Assembly: GCF_024189295.1 (NCBI RefSeq)
Contig: NZ_JAIZEN010000005.1
Coordinates: 186,001-250,000 of the forward strand
Reading direction: 5' to 3'
Length of the DNA stretch: 64,000 bases
Origin: Halobacillus sp. A1
GTDB lineage: Bacteria > Bacillota > Bacilli > Bacillales > Halobacillaceae
Position numbers and translations under genes: made by a program. This document shows positions 8,325 through 17,870 of the stretch, one piece after another. Each line of letters opens with the position of its first letter. Position 1 is the stretch's first letter. The notes beneath the pieces were generated by a model, which was not told the DNA's origin, searched no databases, and saw nothing but the letters and a program-made list of their open reading frames with translations.

Positions 8325-10604
8325 GTGGCACGAAAGAAAAAAACTACTTCAAAATCTCGCAAGAAAAAATCGAACGTCAAACAGCATATTAAATATGAAC
8401 TTATAGGGTTATTATTTATACTTTTAGCCGTATTCGGAAGTGGAGCCTCGATGATCAGTGAGGGTGCTATACCCGGAGGTCTGGAACATATATGGCAATT
8501 CGCTTTTGGTGTCTGGTATTTTGCTGCATCTATCTTTTTCTTAATCGTTGGTATTTATCTTATGATTAAAAGGAAGTGGCCGAATTTTTTACATAAACGC
8601 TTGATCGGCATTTATATCATGTTTACTGCTTTATTACTGTTCACTCATGTGCAGACGCTTTCAAGTGACCTGCAAAGCGGCCAGGGAGGAGTTTTTGGAC
8701 TGACCTGGGATCGTTTCATCAGTATGATGAGGGGTGAAGCACCTACGACGAGTATCGGCGGCGGGCTCATAGGGGCTTTTTTACTGTTTATTACTTACTA
8801 TTTATTTTCAGCCACTGGCTCCATTATTTTTTCAATCTTTCTGTTTTTGATTGGCTGGTTGTTTTTGACAGAGCGCTCAATAGGTGAGGTCCTTGCTTTC
8901 ATAGTGGATAAGACGAAATCTTCTTTCGCGAATGCCAATAAGAAAATAAAAGAGAACAGAGCGAAGAAGCCGGCGAAAGCGATTGAAAAACAGCAGACTG
9001 AAGATGTACAGATTATCGAGCATGAAAATAAGCAAAATGAACAAGTAGAGGAAGAAGAATATGAACCAATTATTCAGGATTTCACAGAACAGGCGTACCA
9101 GAAAACAGCTTCCACGAAAGAGAAGCCAGCAGCGAGTGATGATCATACGTTAGATAAGTCAATGAATACAGCTGAGCTTGAGAATCCTGATTATAAACTT
9201 CCAGGCTTCGATCTTCTTTCAGAACCGAGTTCAAGCCCTCAGAGTCAGAACCGATCCCATATTCAGGCGACGGTAAAAAAACTGGAAAGAACGTTCCAAA
9301 GCTTTGGTGTAAAAGCTAAGGTGACAAAAGTGCATGTCGGGCCATCGGTGACGAAGTATGAAGTGTATCCCGATGTTGGAGTAAAAGTAAGTAAAATTGT
9401 TAATTTAAGCGACGATCTAGCTTTAGCCCTGGCAGCGAAAGATATTAGAATAGAAGCACCGATACCCGGTAAATCCGCAGTAGGTATCGAAGTACCGAAC
9501 CAGGAAGTTTCCATGGTTACTTTACGTGAAGTGTTGGAACAAGGGAAAGCTCACCCCGATGCCAAACTAAGCTTTGCGTTAGGGCGGGATATTTCTGGAG
9601 AAGCCGTTATGGCAGAGCTGAATAAAATGCCTCACCTTCTTGTAGCAGGGGCGACCGGAAGTGGTAAAAGTGTTTGTATTAACGGAATTATCACAAGTGT
9701 TTTAATGAGGGCGAAACCTCATGAAGTTAAAATGATGATGATTGATCCGAAAAAAGTGGAGTTGAATGTTTATAACGGTATTCCTCACTTACTGGCACCT
9801 GTAGTTACAGACCCGAAAAAAGCGTCCCGTGCATTAATGAAAGTGGTATCTGAAATGGAACGGCGTTATGATTTATTTTCAGATTCAGGTACGAGAAATA
9901 TTGAGGGCTATAATGAGTATATTAAAAGGCATAATCGTGATAATGAAGACGATCAGCCATTTTTGCCATATATCATAGTACTTGTAGACGAATTGGCTGA
10001 CTTAATGATGGTAGCTTCAAATGATGTGGAGGATGCTATTACACGTCTGGCGCAAATGGCACGGGCTGCAGGTATACATTTGATCATAGCTACCCAGAGG
10101 CCGTCTGTAGATGTTATAACAGGAGTAATAAAAGCAAACATTCCTTCAAGAATCGCTTTCAGTGTTTCTTCTCAGACAGACTCAAGGACCATTCTTGATA
10201 CGGGCGGAGCTGAAAAACTGCTCGGTCGCGGAGATATGTTGTTCACTCCTGTTGGATCCAATAAACCGACGAGGGTACAGGGAGCTTTTCTTTCCGACGA
10301 TGAAGTGGAACGGATTGTCAACTTCTGTGTAGAGCAGCAAAAAGCGCAGTATCAGGAAGAAATGATCCCTGATGAAGAGAGCGAAGTAAAGAAAGAAGTG
10401 GATGACGAGCTTTACCCTGAAGCAGTTCAAATGGTAATAGAAATGCAGAGCGCTAGTGTTTCAATGATTCAGAGAAGATTCAGGGTAGGATATACGAGAG
10501 CAGCTAGGTTGATAGATGCAATGGAAGACAACGGAGTGGTCGGTCCTTATGAAGGAAGCAAGCCAAGAACCGTACTAGTTTCGCAAACGGTAGAAGAAAG
10601 TTAA
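8325..10604 (+). CDS. spoIIIE: DNA translocase SpoIIIE (FtsK/SpoIIIE family)
   Basis: Membrane-anchored hexameric DNA pump that moves the chromosome into the forespore and clears trapped DNA at the division septum. The 759-residue protein has a basic N-terminus, about four transmembrane segments in the first 190 residues, and an acidic linker (about 200-310). The motor follows, with Walker A GATGSGKS near residue 442 and a VDELADLMM Walker B. The C-terminal gamma winged helix ([17 protein letters not shown]) reads SRS sequences. GTG 8325 follows AGGAGGTG; the upstream frame from 8247 has no ribosome site. Confidence 0.97.
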   Translation: MARKKKTTSKSRKKKSNVKQHIKYELIGLLFILLAVFGSGASMISEGAIPGGLEHIWQFAFGVWYFAASIFFLIVGIYLMIKRKWPNFLHKRLIGIYIMFTALLLFTHVQTLSSDLQSGQGGVFGLTWDRFISMMRGEAPTTSIGGGLIGAFLLFITYYLFSATGSIIFSIFLFLIGWLFLTERSIGEVLAFIVDKTKSSFANANKKIKENRAKKPAKAIEKQQTEDVQIIEHENKQNEQVEEEEYEPIIQDFTEQAYQKTASTKEKPAASDDHTLDKSMNTAELENPDYKLPGFDLLSEPSSSPQSQNRSHIQATVKKLERTFQSFGVKAKVTKVHVGPSVTKYEVYPDVGVKVSKIVNLSDDLALALAAKDIRIEAPIPGKSAVGIEVPNQEVSMVTLREVLEQGKAHPDAKLSFALGRDISGEAVMAELNKMPHLLVAGATGSGKSVCINGIITSVLMRAKPHEVKMMMIDPKKVELNVYNGIPHLLAPVVTDPKKASRALMKVVSEMERRYDLFSDSGTRNIEGYNEYIKRHNRDNEDDQPFLPYIIVLVDELADLMMVASNDVEDAITRLAQMARAAGIHLIIATQRPSVDVITGVIKANIPSRIAFSVSSQTDSRTILDTGGAEKLLGRGDMLFTPVGSNKPTRVQGAFLSDDEVERIVNFCVEQQKAQYQEEMIPDEESEVKKEVDDELYPEAVQMVIEMQSASVSMIQRRFRVGYTRAARLIDAMEDNGVVGPYEGSKPRTVLVSQTVEES

Positions 10605-10633
10605 ACTGGTGCTTTTAAAGCGCCAGTTTTTTT
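10604..10633 (+). terminator. Terminator after spoIIIE
   Basis: AACTGGTGC pairs with GCGCCAGTT (one G-U) around a 7-base loop, followed by T7. Confidence 0.88.
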
Positions 10634-10754
10634 ACATTATTTTAATAATAGGAATATTCCAACTTAATAAAAACATGAACTATTTTAGATAAATATGTCC
10701 TAATTCTATTTATTTATTTGTAGATAAGTGTTATATTATTCTCGAATATGATGT

Positions 10755-10775
10755 GTCAAACGTCAGATGTCAGAT
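10755..10775 (+). promoter_or_regulatory. Tandem heptamers upstream of the GntR gene (candidate operator)
   Basis: Three contiguous 7-base units GTCAAAC-GTCAGAT-GTCAGAT sit 38 bases before the regulator start, within an AT-rich 208-base intergenic region. They could be an autoregulatory operator for the adjacent GntR protein. The promoter itself is not clear. Confidence 0.35.
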
Positions 10776-10812
10776 CTCTTACCTATAGGCAAATAGACTT
10801 GGAGTGAAGGTT

Positions 10813-11538
10813 ATGTCGATCAGACAAGATACTCGTCACTTGTACCTTCAAGTGATCGAGCAAATTAAACATGATATAGAAAAAGGGTTATACTTAGAAA
10901 AAGAAAAACTTCCTTCAGAATTTCAGCTTTCTAAATCTTTAGGAGTCTCAAGAGCTACTTTAAGAGAAGCATTAAGAATTTTAGAAGAGGAAAGCATAGT
11001 GACAAGAAGACACGGTGTAGGGACATTTGTAAACCCTAAACCAGTGTTTACTTCAGGTATCGAAGAATTAGATAGTGTGACAGGGATGATTAGTAAATCA
11101 GGGATGACTCCCGGCTCACAATATTTATCGGCCGAACTTATAGAACCCACAGAAGATGAAAGAAACCGATTTTCCCCAGTCTCCTTACATAAACTTGCTA
11201 AAGTCGAACGCGTAAGAACTGCAGACCAGCAGCCAGTAGTTTATTGTAAGGACCGAATTCCAGATGGACTTATTCCCCTAGACCAAGTACGAGAAGCAGA
11301 TTCATTGTTTGGTATATTAGAAAGATACACAGGCAAATCTATCAGTTATGCAGTAACAGACATTGAACCCATTGGTTATCACGAAAGAATTTCCCCCATT
11401 TTAAATTGCGAGCCAGACCAGGCTTTACTATTACTTAAACAAATGCATTATACAAAAGAAGATGAACCTGTGCTTTTATCTTCTAATTATTTTCGTGCGG
11501 ACAAGTTTAGCTTTCATGTTTTAAGAAAAAGAGTTTAA
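10813..11538 (+). CDS. ymfC: GntR/HutC family transcriptional regulator
   Basis: DNA-binding regulator with an N-terminal winged helix (about residues 8-70; [25 protein letters not shown] is GntR-like) and a C-terminal UTRA-type ligand-binding domain, giving the HutC subfamily. The 241-residue form starts at ATG 10813 with GGAG 8 bases upstream; GTG 10804 overlaps that site. The position right after spoIIIE matches B. subtilis ymfC. Here it is followed by a nucleoside-type ABC transporter, so it plausibly controls that transporter in response to its substrate. That link is inference from context. Confidence 0.85.
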   Translation: MSIRQDTRHLYLQVIEQIKHDIEKGLYLEKEKLPSEFQLSKSLGVSRATLREALRILEEESIVTRRHGVGTFVNPKPVFTSGIEELDSVTGMISKSGMTPGSQYLSAELIEPTEDERNRFSPVSLHKLAKVERVRTADQQPVVYCKDRIPDGLIPLDQVREADSLFGILERYTGKSISYAVTDIEPIGYHERISPILNCEPDQALLLLKQMHYTKEDEPVLLSSNYFRADKFSFHVLRKRV

Positions 11539-11567
11539 ATTTTTTCTTGAATTTTAAGGAGGTGAGT

Positions 11568-11645
11568 TTGGCTGTTAGAAGTCTAAAAAATTTTAGATTT
11601 TTGAATTTTTTTAATATTAACAAATTTAGGGGGAGTTGTTTTTGA
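11568..11645 (+). CDS. Possible 25-residue leader peptide
   Basis: TTG 11568 follows a near-perfect AAGGAGGTGA ribosome site by five bases and opens a 25-codon frame (MAVRSLKNFRFLNFF..., basic and Phe/Asn-rich). Its TGA at 11643-11645 overlaps the TTG start of the next gene by two bases. This geometry fits a translated leader coupled to the lipoprotein gene. It could equally be a relic ribosome site. No homology is recognised. Confidence 0.35.
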   Translation: MAVRSLKNFRFLNFFNINKFRGSCF

Positions 11646-12760
11646 AAAATCGTCGTTTTCTATTAATGTTAGCTTTATTGTTGTCAATCGGTTTTGTGCT
11701 CGCTGCTTGCGGATCTTCGGATGATGGGGAGTCAAGTGGAGATGGTGGCGATAGTGAAGGGTCTAGTGAAGATGGAGAAGAATCGTCTGAAGACTTTTCT
11801 GTAGCCATGGTCACAGACGTAGGCGGAGTCGATGACAAATCTTTCAACCAGTCTTCATGGGAAGGCTTACAAGCCTTTGGGGAAGAAAACGGTCTTGAAG
11901 AAGGCGAAGGTTATGACTACGCCCAGTCGGACAGTGAAGGTGACTACACTACAAACATAAGCCGTCTTGTGCGTCAAGATTATGATCTTATTTATGGTAT
12001 CGGATACTTACTGCAGCCAGCTCTGGAAGAAGTGGCTGAACAAAACCCGGACACAAACTTCGGTCTAGTTGATTCCGTTTCTGAAGTTGAAAATATCGTA
12101 AGCATCACTTTCAAAGAACAAGAAGGTTCTTTCTTAGCTGGTGTGGCTGCTGCTCTAAAAACTGAAACTGACAAAATCGGTTTCGTCGGAGGAGAAGACG
12201 GAAGTTTAATCAGAAAGTTTGAATCAGGTTATGTGGCTGGCGCTAAATCAATTAACCCAGATATTGAAATTGATATTCAATATGCGGAAAGCTTTGCTGC
12301 AGCTGATAAAGGAAAGCTGATTGCTTCCGACATGTATAACAATGACATTGACGTCATTTATCATGCTTCAGGTGCAACTGGTAACGGTGTGTTTGCTCAA
12401 GCTAAAGATATTAAGCAGAACAATCCAGATGAGCAAGTCTGGGTCATCGGTGTTGACCGTGATCAGCATGAAGAAGGCGCTATTGGGGATGACAACGTAA
12501 CACTAACTTCAATGGTTAAACGTGTAGATGTAGCTGTAAACGAAATTGCTACACAAACGATGGAAGGCGACTTCCCTGGTGGAGAAGTAGTGGAATATGG
12601 TCTTGAAGATGATGCTATCAGCATTGCGCAAACGAATGAAGATGCGATGACCGAAGATATTCTTTCAGAGATCGAATCTTGGAAAGAACAGATCTCTAAT
12701 GGTGATATTACAGTGCCTAGTACTGATGAAGAATTAGAAGAGTACGAAAGCTCTCTATAA
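11642..12760 (+). CDS. BMP family nucleoside-binding lipoprotein of an ABC transporter
   Basis: Extracellular substrate-binding lipoprotein of the Bmp/PnrA/NupN family, which delivers purine (and other) nucleosides to an ABC importer. The signal peptide ends with lipobox LAAC, making C23 the lipidated residue, followed by an acidic Ser/Glu/Asp linker of about 30 residues. The binding domain begins with VAMVTDVGGVDDKSFNQSSWEG, a strong BMP signature. TTG 11642 lies 6 bases after AGGGGGAG; an in-frame TTG at 11636 overlaps that site. It is the first gene of the transporter cluster and is separated from the ATPase gene by two hairpins. Confidence 0.93.
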   Translation: MKNRRFLLMLALLLSIGFVLAACGSSDDGESSGDGGDSEGSSEDGEESSEDFSVAMVTDVGGVDDKSFNQSSWEGLQAFGEENGLEEGEGYDYAQSDSEGDYTTNISRLVRQDYDLIYGIGYLLQPALEEVAEQNPDTNFGLVDSVSEVENIVSITFKEQEGSFLAGVAAALKTETDKIGFVGGEDGSLIRKFESGYVAGAKSINPDIEIDIQYAESFAAADKGKLIASDMYNNDIDVIYHASGATGNGVFAQAKDIKQNNPDEQVWVIGVDRDQHEEGAIGDDNVTLTSMVKRVDVAVNEIATQTMEGDFPGGEVVEYGLEDDAISIAQTNEDAMTEDILSEIESWKEQISNGDITVPSTDEELEEYESSL

Positions 12761-12772
12761 GAAAATCATGCT

Positions 12773-12805
12773 CTATAGGGTTAGTTTGGCTAACCCTATA
12801 GTTTT
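12773..12805 (+). terminator. First hairpin after the binding-protein gene
   Basis: CTATAGGGTTAG / CTAACCCTATAG make a perfect 12-bp stem with a 5-base loop and a short TTTT tail. It may act as a partial terminator or mRNA stabiliser. Confidence 0.75.
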
Positions 12806-12808
12806 ATG

Positions 12809-12861
12809 AAAATCATCAAATGAAGAGAAGTATTCCGGACCTCTTCATTTGATGATTTTTT
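12809..12861 (+). terminator. Second, stronger hairpin before the ABC ATPase gene
   Basis: A perfect 19-bp stem (AAAATCATCAAATGAAGAG pairing with 12841-12859) has a 13-base loop and ends in six or more T residues. It reads as an intrinsic terminator about 50 bases upstream of the ATPase start. Confidence 0.8.
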
Positions 12862-12910
12862 ACGACAAATGCAAGAGAAAAAGATGATAGTAAAAGGGGC
12901 GGGTGGGAAA

Positions 12911-14437
12911 ATGGATTATATTATTGAAATGTTGAATATTCGAAAAGAATTCCCGGGTATCGTGGCCAATAACAATATTACTCTCCAAGTTCAAAAGGGA
13001 GAAATTCATGCGTTATTAGGTGAAAACGGAGCGGGAAAATCCACTCTCATGAACGTTTTATTTGGCCTTTATCAGCCGGAAAAAGGTGAAATAAAAGTTC
13101 GAGGCGAGAAAGTGAAGATCAACGATCCTAATGTGGCAAATCGCCTGGGTATCGGAATGGTCCACCAGCACTTTATGTTAGTAGACACGTTTACGGTTAC
13201 CGAAAATATTGTACTTGGCAGTGAGCCTCGTAAAGGTTTATCAGTTGATATACGGAAAGCAGAAAAAGAAGTAGCTGAGTTATCTAAAAAATACGGTTTA
13301 AATGTCGATCCTAAAGCTAAGATCAGAGACATTTCGGTGGGCATGCAGCAAAGAGTAGAAATATTGAAGACTCTTTATCGAGGTGCGGATATCCTAATCT
13401 TTGATGAGCCGACGGCTGTGCTGACCCCACAGGAAATAAAAGAACTGATCGTCATTATGAAGAGCTTAGTCAAAGAAGGAAAATCCATCATTCTCATTAC
13501 GCACAAACTTAAAGAAATTATGGAAGTCTGTGACCGCTGTACCGTCATACGGAAAGGCGAAGGGATAGGCACGGTAAAAGTAAATGAAACGAACCCTAAC
13601 GAACTTGCTTCACTTATGGTAGGCCGTGAAGTCAGCTTTACAACAGAAAAGCAGCCTTCAACACCACAGGATACGTATCTATCGGTCAAAGATCTCTATG
13701 TAAAAGACTTCAGAAACGTCAATATGGTGAAAGGATTAAACCTTGAAGTAAGAGCCGGGGAGATCGTCGGAATCGCCGGAATAGACGGAAATGGTCAGTC
13801 AGAACTTATCGAGGCTATTACTGGTCTTAGAAAAACAGAGTCCGGCACCGTCTCCCTTCACAATAAGGTAATATCCAACCTTTCTACGAGAAAAGTGACG
13901 CAGTCGGGAATTTCTCATATTCCTCAGGATCGTCACAAATACGGGCTCGTTCTGGACTTTCCAATCGGGGACAATATGGTTTTACAAACCTATTATCAGA
14001 AGCCGTTTTCTAATAAAGGAGTCATGAGCTTCAAAAATGTCTATGAAAAAGCTAAGAGTCTTATTAAAGAATATGATGTGCGTACCCCAAGTGAAATGAC
14101 GAAAGCTCGTGCTTTGTCTGGTGGTAATCAGCAGAAAGCAATCATCGGCAGGGAAATAGATCGTTCGCCTGACTTGATCGTTGCCGCACAGCCTACCCGC
14201 GGCTTAGATGTCGGAGCGATCGAATTCATTCATCGCAAGTTGATCGAAGAAAGAGATAAAGGAAGAGCTGTTTTGCTGCTTTCCTTTGAATTGGATGAAA
14301 TATTAAACTTGAGCGATCGAATAGCCGTCATGTTTGATGGACAGATCATTGCAGAAGTGAAACCTGAAGAGACGAATGAACAGGAATTAGGCTTGCTGAT
14401 GGCTGGTAATTCAACTGAGAAGGCGGGTGCAGAATAG
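12911..14437 (+). CDS. Nucleoside ABC transporter ATPase (tandem ABC domains)
   Basis: Cytoplasmic ATPase with two fused ABC domains, as in sugar and nucleoside importers (YufO/NupO, RbsA type). The first Walker A is GENGAGKS (38-45), its Walker B ends IFDEPTAVL, and the second half carries the degenerate GIDGNGQS loop and the LSGGNQQK signature. ATG 12911 gives 508 residues and an N-terminus (MDYIIEMLNIRKEFPGIVAN) typical of the family; ATG 12869 lacks a ribosome site. It is followed by the permease with a one-base overlap. Confidence 0.94.
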   Translation: MDYIIEMLNIRKEFPGIVANNNITLQVQKGEIHALLGENGAGKSTLMNVLFGLYQPEKGEIKVRGEKVKINDPNVANRLGIGMVHQHFMLVDTFTVTENIVLGSEPRKGLSVDIRKAEKEVAELSKKYGLNVDPKAKIRDISVGMQQRVEILKTLYRGADILIFDEPTAVLTPQEIKELIVIMKSLVKEGKSIILITHKLKEIMEVCDRCTVIRKGEGIGTVKVNETNPNELASLMVGREVSFTTEKQPSTPQDTYLSVKDLYVKDFRNVNMVKGLNLEVRAGEIVGIAGIDGNGQSELIEAITGLRKTESGTVSLHNKVISNLSTRKVTQSGISHIPQDRHKYGLVLDFPIGDNMVLQTYYQKPFSNKGVMSFKNVYEKAKSLIKEYDVRTPSEMTKARALSGGNQQKAIIGREIDRSPDLIVAAQPTRGLDVGAIEFIHRKLIEERDKGRAVLLLSFELDEILNLSDRIAVMFDGQIIAEVKPEETNEQELGLLMAGNSTEKAGAE

Positions 14438-15483
14438 TGTTTACAAACCGAATGATTAATATATTGATCCCAATTATATCGGTGATTCTCGGGTTGCTTT
14501 CCGGAGCGGTCATTATGCTTATTTTTGGTTATAATCCCATTGCCGGTTATGGGGCATTATGGGAAGGGGCATTTGGGGACAGCTACTTTTTTGGAGAGAC
14601 CATTCGAATGGTCACCCCTTATATTCTTTCAGGTTTAGCAGTAGCCTTCGCTTTGCGGACAGGACTATTGAATATTGGCGTGGAAGGTCAAGTATTTGTC
14701 GGATGGCTTGCTTCAGTATGGGTAGGTGTCGCTTTCGACCTGCCAATGGCCATCCACCTGCCTTTAGCCATCATTGCAGCCGCTGCAGCTGGTGCATTCT
14801 GGGGTTTTATACCCGGTATTTTAAAAGCTAAACTTGGGGTTCATGAAGTTATTGTAACAATTATGATGAACTACATTGCTCTTTACACGACAAATGCTAT
14901 TGTTCGACACGTGATTACTGATGGAGAAGATCAGACAGAAAACATAGCTGATTCGGCTTCCCTGGCTTCAACTTGGCTGGCTGAAATGACTTTTTATTCC
15001 CGAATGCATTATGGAATATTAATTGCATTGTTTATGGCTTTAGTTATGTGGTTTATTCTAAATAAGACCTCACGTGGTTTTGAGCTTCGATCCGTAGGTT
15101 ATAATCCTTTCGCTTCCAATTATGCTGGGATGAGCGTGAGTAAAAACATCATCCTTGCCATGATGATTTCTGGAGCTTTTGCAGGACTCGCGGGTGCTAT
15201 GGAAGGATTGGGGACTTATGGATATCTGGCTTCTAAATCCGGTTTTACTAATATAGGATTCGAAGGTATTGCTGTCGCTTTATTGGGAGCTAATGCAGCT
15301 CTAGGTGTAGTGTTAGCAGCTTTCTTATTCGGAATTCTAAAAATAGGGGCTCTCAACATGCCGACAGTAGCTGGAGTGCCTACGGAGCTTGTAGAAATTG
15401 TTATTGCTCTAATTATTTTCTTCGTCGCTTCAAGTTACATGATTCGCTGGTTCATCCTGCGCTTTAAAAAGGAGGGGAAATAA
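14437..15483 (+). CDS. Nucleoside ABC transporter permease 1
   Basis: Integral membrane permease of the BPD_transp_2 (RbsC/NupP) family with about 8-9 hydrophobic segments. The RTGLLNIGVEGQ segment near residue 75 and the central EAA-like region around VGYNPFASNYAGM identify the family. The GTG start shares one base with the ATPase stop. It should pair with the next gene to form the transmembrane channel. Confidence 0.93.
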   Translation: MFTNRMINILIPIISVILGLLSGAVIMLIFGYNPIAGYGALWEGAFGDSYFFGETIRMVTPYILSGLAVAFALRTGLLNIGVEGQVFVGWLASVWVGVAFDLPMAIHLPLAIIAAAAAGAFWGFIPGILKAKLGVHEVIVTIMMNYIALYTTNAIVRHVITDGEDQTENIADSASLASTWLAEMTFYSRMHYGILIALFMALVMWFILNKTSRGFELRSVGYNPFASNYAGMSVSKNIILAMMISGAFAGLAGAMEGLGTYGYLASKSGFTNIGFEGIAVALLGANAALGVVLAAFLFGILKIGALNMPTVAGVPTELVEIVIALIIFFVASSYMIRWFILRFKKEGK

Positions 15484-16443
15484 ATGAATCTATTTGATAT
15501 ATTACAGTCTATTATCCCCCAGGCGCTATTTTTTGCAGCTCCTTTAATCTTTACAGCTCTTGGCGGAGTATTAAGCGAACGCTCTGGTGTAATTAATATC
15601 GGTCTTGAAGGATTAATGGTGATGGGAGCATTTGTAGGGATTGTATTCAATTTAACTTTTGCTGATGTGCTCGGTTCCTGGACGCCGTGGGTTTCGATAC
15701 TCGCTGCCATGGTCGTTTCAGCAGTATTTGCATTGACTCACGCTGTGGCTTCCGTAACACTTAGAGCGGATCAGGTCGTCAGTGGAGTGGCCATCAACTT
15801 CCTGGCTTTAGGAATCGGAGTCTTTTTGACGAAGCAGTGGTATGACAAAGGTCAGACAGATATGGTAAGCCGACCTTTTTATACGAGTGATGTTTGGTTA
15901 TTAAGTGATATCCCAATAATAGGACCGATGTTTTTTTCAAGAATGTATACAACGTCCTATTTAGCTATCATCCTGGCGTTTGTCGTCTGGTTCGTGTTAT
16001 TCAAGACGTCGTTCGGTCTCCGTTTAAGGTCTGTCGGTGAACACCCGATGGCAGCTGATACGAATGGTATCAATGTGTATGGAATGAGATACGTCGCCGT
16101 CATGATGTCGGGTGCTCTAGGAGGTCTTGGCGGTGCGGTTTTCGCTTTAACTATTGCTATGAACTTTTCTCAGTCGACGATTGTTGGTCAAGGCTTCATG
16201 GCACTTGCGGCAGTTATTTTCGGCAAATGGCATCCACTTGGAGCTATGGGCGCTGCGATATTCTTCGGATTTGCTCAAAGCTTGAGTGTAGTCGGTTCAG
16301 GGATTCCTCTTCTGGCTGATGTACCACAAGTGTTTCTATTGATTGCTCCGTACGTATTGACTATCCTTGCTTTGGCTGGATTCATCGGCCGGGCGGAAGC
16401 TCCTAAATCTCTAGGAGAGGCTTATGTGAAGGGTAGTCGATAA
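15484..16443 (+). CDS. Nucleoside ABC transporter permease 2
   Basis: Second permease of the transporter (NupQ/YufQ type), 319 residues and highly hydrophobic. ERSGVINIGLEGLMVMGAF near residues 30-50 mirrors the motif of permease 1, and RSVGEHPMAADTNGINV is the cytoplasmic coupling segment. It starts directly after the previous stop with AAGGAGGGG upstream. A terminator closes the operon. Confidence 0.93.
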   Translation: MNLFDILQSIIPQALFFAAPLIFTALGGVLSERSGVINIGLEGLMVMGAFVGIVFNLTFADVLGSWTPWVSILAAMVVSAVFALTHAVASVTLRADQVVSGVAINFLALGIGVFLTKQWYDKGQTDMVSRPFYTSDVWLLSDIPIIGPMFFSRMYTTSYLAIILAFVVWFVLFKTSFGLRLRSVGEHPMAADTNGINVYGMRYVAVMMSGALGGLGGAVFALTIAMNFSQSTIVGQGFMALAAVIFGKWHPLGAMGAAIFFGFAQSLSVVGSGIPLLADVPQVFLLIAPYVLTILALAGFIGRAEAPKSLGEAYVKGSR

Positions 16444-16450
16444 TTCAAAT

Positions 16451-16478
16451 AAAGCCCGTGCCTAGCTGCCGGGCTTTT
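16451..16478 (+). terminator. Terminator of the ABC transporter cluster
   Basis: AAAGCCCG / CGGGCTTT is an 8-bp stem with a 10-base loop. A T-rich tail (TTTTATTTTTT) follows. Confidence 0.85.
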
Positions 16479-16584
16479 ATTTTTTACTTTTTTACCGCTT
16501 TCCCTTAGCATATTAATTAGGAGAGAAGGCATGAATAAAAACAGAAGTGTGCATAATAGATATGAAAAAATGAGGAGGATGACC

Positions 16585-17868
16585 ATGAAGATTTCTAAAG
16601 AAACAGTAGTTGAGAAAAAAGGATACCGATTACATATTTTACCTAGTAAAAAATATAAGACCATATCCATTGTTGCAAAGCTGAAAGCTCCAATGAAACG
16701 AGAAGGAATTACAGAACGTGCCCTGCTGCCTTCTGTTTTACAAAAAGCAACACAGCAGCTTCCTAATGTAAGAACTCTCCAGTCGGCACTCGAGAACTTA
16801 TACGGCACCGGATTTTCCAGTGATGGATCGAAAAAAGGTGAAAACCACGTGCTTTCTTTTCGGATGGAAGTTGTTAACGAAGTGTACTTGAAAAACCAGG
16901 AGCCTATCCTGGAGAACGCGTTACAAATCTTCAGTGATGTGCTGTTCGATCCTAAAGTTGAAAACGGTGCGTTTGATGAATCGATCGTTGCCCGCGAAAA
17001 GCAGACATTAGAGCAGAAAATCAAATCCATTAAAGATGACAAGATGAGCTATGCTAATATGAGGCTGATCGATCACATGTGCAAAGACGAGCCGTACGCG
17101 CTTCATGTGCATGGATACTTGGAAGATTTTGAGCAGATCACTGCCCAAACTTTATATGAGTATTATCAAGCGATGATTAATCGTGATTTGTTGGACGTAT
17201 ACATTAGTGGAGACGTGGACCAAACTGAAATCGAAAAACTGGCTGACCAATATTTCACTAGAGATTCAAGTGAAAATGCAGATGACCATAAGCATTCCGA
17301 GCTTACCGGTTCAATAGAAGCAAAGGAAATTGTCGAAGAAGATGACGTGAATCAAGGGAAGCTTCACATAGGGTACCGGACAAACATTAAATTCGGTGAC
17401 CCTGATTATTATGCACTACAAGTCTTCAATGGTATATATGGAGGGTTTCCAAGTTCTAAGCTGTTCATGAATGTCCGTGAGAAGCATAGCCTAGCTTACT
17501 ATGCGGCTTCTAGATTCGAAAGCCATAAAGGGTTGTTGCTCGTGTTCAGCGGTGTGGATCCAAAAGATTACGATCAGGCGAAATCAATTATTTTAGAACA
17601 AATGAAAGCGATGGAGTCAGGGGATTTCACTGACGATCAAGTGGAAGATTCTAAGGAACAAGTCATCAATCAGCTTCAAGAAACGATGGACAATGCGAAT
17701 GGGCTAATCGAAGTTTTATATCACCAGACTCTATCAGGTAAGGACATACCTGCTGAAGAGCTTATCGAGAATATACGTAATGTGAAAAAAGAAGACATTA
17801 TAAAAGTAGCTGAAAAAATACAATTAGATACGATTTACTTCTTAACAAGTCAAGAGGGAGGGGAATAA
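16585..17868 (+). CDS. ymfF: M16 peptidase-like protein lacking the zinc motif
   Basis: Member of the M16 (insulinase/MPP-like) family, B. subtilis YmfF group. It has the two-lobed M16 layout over 427 residues but no HxxEH motif, so it is probably the inactive partner of the adjacent YmfH, as in heterodimeric M16B peptidases. ATG 16585 follows AGGAGG with good spacing; an upstream in-frame ATG at 16531 also has a purine-rich site and would add 18 residues. The gene is two bases from ymfH and lies with ymfI, a cluster associated with EF-P modification in B. subtilis. Confidence 0.88.
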   Translation: MKISKETVVEKKGYRLHILPSKKYKTISIVAKLKAPMKREGITERALLPSVLQKATQQLPNVRTLQSALENLYGTGFSSDGSKKGENHVLSFRMEVVNEVYLKNQEPILENALQIFSDVLFDPKVENGAFDESIVAREKQTLEQKIKSIKDDKMSYANMRLIDHMCKDEPYALHVHGYLEDFEQITAQTLYEYYQAMINRDLLDVYISGDVDQTEIEKLADQYFTRDSSENADDHKHSELTGSIEAKEIVEEDDVNQGKLHIGYRTNIKFGDPDYYALQVFNGIYGGFPSSKLFMNVREKHSLAYYAASRFESHKGLLLVFSGVDPKDYDQAKSIILEQMKAMESGDFTDDQVEDSKEQVINQLQETMDNANGLIEVLYHQTLSGKDIPAEELIENIRNVKKEDIIKVAEKIQLDTIYFLTSQEGGE

Positions 17869-17870
17869 TA

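Noticed and set aside
16531-16584. Upstream ATG for ymfF or a separate 18-codon peptide
   Set aside because: A purine-rich site precedes it, but the AGGAGG just before ATG 16585 and the family N-terminus favour the later start. Kept as an alternative in the ymfF entry.
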